Part shown: piece by piece, positions 62,316-64,000 of the stretch
Layout: each line of letters opens with the position of its first letter
How positions within the stretch are numbered: position 1 is the first letter of the stretch
DNA from: Wolfiporia cocos
Lineage: Eukaryota > Basidiomycota > Agaricomycetes > Polyporales > Phaeolaceae
Length of the DNA stretch: 64,000 nt
Direction of reading: 5' to 3'
Assembly (NCBI GenBank): GCA_029448655.1
Contig: JACCLO010000005.1
Coordinates: forward strand, 3,410,001 to 3,474,000
The notes under the pieces: model-generated
The model's input: only the letters and a program-made list of their open reading frames with translations
Database searches by the model: none
Told to the model about the DNA's origin: nothing
Translations under genes and position numbers: made by a program

Positions 62316-64000
62316 TGTCTGACACAGATGGCTCTGTGGGACTCACCAAGCCAGTATCCTGCGATAAACTAGGTGACTTAGTGAGGAAGAGGTTATCAGA
62401 CGCAGTAGGAGGTAGGAGGTTCTTCTACGGCGTACGCCGAGAAGAATAAAACTAAAGTTATAGGCCGTCAAGGCCCTACTTATATACATAATAATATCAG
62501 GTCATGTGCTACTGTATAGTGCATGCCCGATAAGGAGTGTGGGTTTGGTTGCCATAAGGGCGACCAAGTGATACGATTACTCTACAAAGGCCGTGACCCG
62601 CCGGTAATGGCTGAGCCAATGGTAAAAGAGAGAGCGTGTGGTCTCATCGTTAGATGGACATGTGAATACGGGCGCAGCCCGGGTATAAGGGAAGCCGGTT
62701 GCCGGATACCATGAGGTATAATGGCGATTGGCCGGTCTTCGTGTGATGACCAAGGCGGAACGCCGAGGTCGTAATACTATTGGGCCAGCAGGCACCGTAG
62801 CATGTGATATGTCCGGACCGGAAGGTTACCGGAACATATGGTGGTCTTAGCCGTGAGGCGAGGACCGGTGTTTGGGCAACGCCGTGATGGCAGAAGCCCG
62901 GGACTTGGAGATCGCCGAGTCCGTGGGAGGCCGAGAAGGCCGTGACCTATAGCGATATTGCCTTGATGCTAATATAGTGCTGTATGGTCATGTTGCCATT
63001 ATTATGCGAAGGCGTGGCGCGCCTGAGGTGTCATTGTGATCAAGGATCTTATGACGGTGGGAAGCCGGGAAGGCCGACCCAATAGTACAAGGCCGCGAGG
63101 CACTGTTTGTACATGTGGACATTATTATGCGAGCGTGCCGCGCTCGGCCTATCATTATGATCTAAGATCTATGACGTGGCTGGTCTTGCTCTGACGGGCG
63201 AGACCTGTATGACGTAGCTATGACGATTGCTATTGTCTAGACGTATATGACGTATTCGCAGGTGGAGGCACAGCGATGCACGTTGCCTTAGCGATGATGT
63301 CATTAGTCTTGTGACGTAGCGTTGTATAAGCTGGTCATGTGGTTGATAAGCCCAGTTAAGAGCTTGTCGTGGTGGCGATGGGGGTTAACCCGTAGATAAC
63401 TGGTAGGTAGACGTATAAATCCCAGGTAAATTGCTATAATCATAGGAAAAATGCTGTAAGCCCCAGATAAATCTGTGACAGTGTCACAGATCTATCTGGG
63501 GCATACAGCAATTTATCCGGGATTTGTATGTCTAAACTATACGAATTAACTCCCATTGCCATAACACAAGTCCTTAACTGGGCTTATCGCTTACATCAGG
63601 TGCCTACGCACTACTAAGCAACTGTGACATCAGCATTACATGCTAGTCATAAGGCTTCACGTCATCGCGTCACCATCAGTAACCATCTGGTCCGATATTG
63701 CAATGCTTGCCTAGACCCAGCAACGTCATAGCTACGTCACCGGTCTCATTCGTAAGAACTAGACCACCTACGTCATAAGGTCCTAGACCACAATGACATC
63801 ACGAGCACGCCATTCGCACACAACCATGGCATCATAGCTAATATTAGCCGCAAAGGCTATATTGCTATTGGTCCGCTGTCGCGTACCACCTTCTGGGCTC
63901 TGGCACCCGTGAAGCCCCAGTCTTCTGCCATCACGGCGAATACCAAACCCCGGCCCTAGGCCAACCCGTTGTCATCAGTAACCATTTGGTCCGGTGCATA
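62316..64000 (+). repeat. T-family LTR (plus), runs past the window end
   Basis: Its first four bases (TGTC, 62316-62319) are separated from the rest (ACAGATCTATCTGGGG from 63486) by a minus T LTR whose TSD GTGTC includes the junction. The 3' part lies outside the window. Confidence 0.75.
62320..63480 (-). repeat. T-family solo LTR (minus)
   Basis: TGACACAGATGGCTCTGTGG...CAGATAAATCTGTGACA, 1161 bp, TSD GTGTC at 62315-62319 and 63481-63485. TATA 'cttatatacata' near 62479. Confidence 0.9.

Overview
This window is a dense, nested graveyard of LTR retrotransposons in what looks like a fungal, probably basidiomycete (Agaricomycete), nuclear genome. That reading rests on the coding families: Ty3/gypsy chromovirus gag and pol of the Tf1/sushi type, with an integrase-linked chromodomain and a C-terminal dUTPase. 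The genus cannot be fixed from this sequence. I see no host gene, tRNA, rRNA or CRISPR array. Almost every base belongs to an LTR or to the inside of an element. LTR families differ in sequence but share termini TGTCACAG...CTGTG(T/A)CA, a TATA box, a small hairpin between TATA and the inferred transcription start, and 5-bp target duplications (TSDs). I could pair flanking TSDs for 43 insertions (38 perfect, 5 with one transition), which gives a nesting order.

Layout. 1-5491: solo LTRs nested up to four deep. 6267-49042: element A (plus strand), an old 5' LTR, leader, ORF1, gag and pol broken into many pieces. Into A's protease region went element C (minus strand, 17126-31326). C is in turn broken by two complete non-autonomous elements: H (21725-24094), whose only gene is a dUTPase, and I (24950-26847), which is non-coding. 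Another non-coding element, G2 (10620-12535), sits in an LTR within A's ORF1. An apparent recombination deletion at a J-family LTR (31327-31747) joins C's ORF1 to the middle of A's reverse transcriptase. Element B (37483-47492, minus strand) is complete: 10,010 bp, identical 699-bp LTRs by eye, and intact ORF1, gag and PR-RT-RNaseH-IN-chromodomain-dUTPase pol. It sits in a T-family LTR that itself interrupts A. 49043-64000: solo LTRs nested up to four deep.

How the parts work together. B encodes everything expected for retrotransposition plus two extras: a 310-aa protein upstream of gag with no family I recognise, and a dUTPase at the end of pol. Four LTR families (A/B/C type, H, I, G2) each have, three bases (two for G2) after the 5' LTR, a 10-12 nt stretch complementary to the predicted 5' end of their own transcript. 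The complement differs between families, so this is covariation evidence for Tf1-like self-priming instead of a tRNA primer. H shares the polypurine tract of B and C, so it could be mobilised by their reverse transcriptase.

The most novel points are the dUTPase-only element H, the conserved ORF1, the covarying self-primer with its start-site hairpin, and the recombination scar. Coordinates of LTRs and TSDs come from reading the sequence directly. Family names (E, T, G, J, H, I, F, M, Q, etc.) are local labels.
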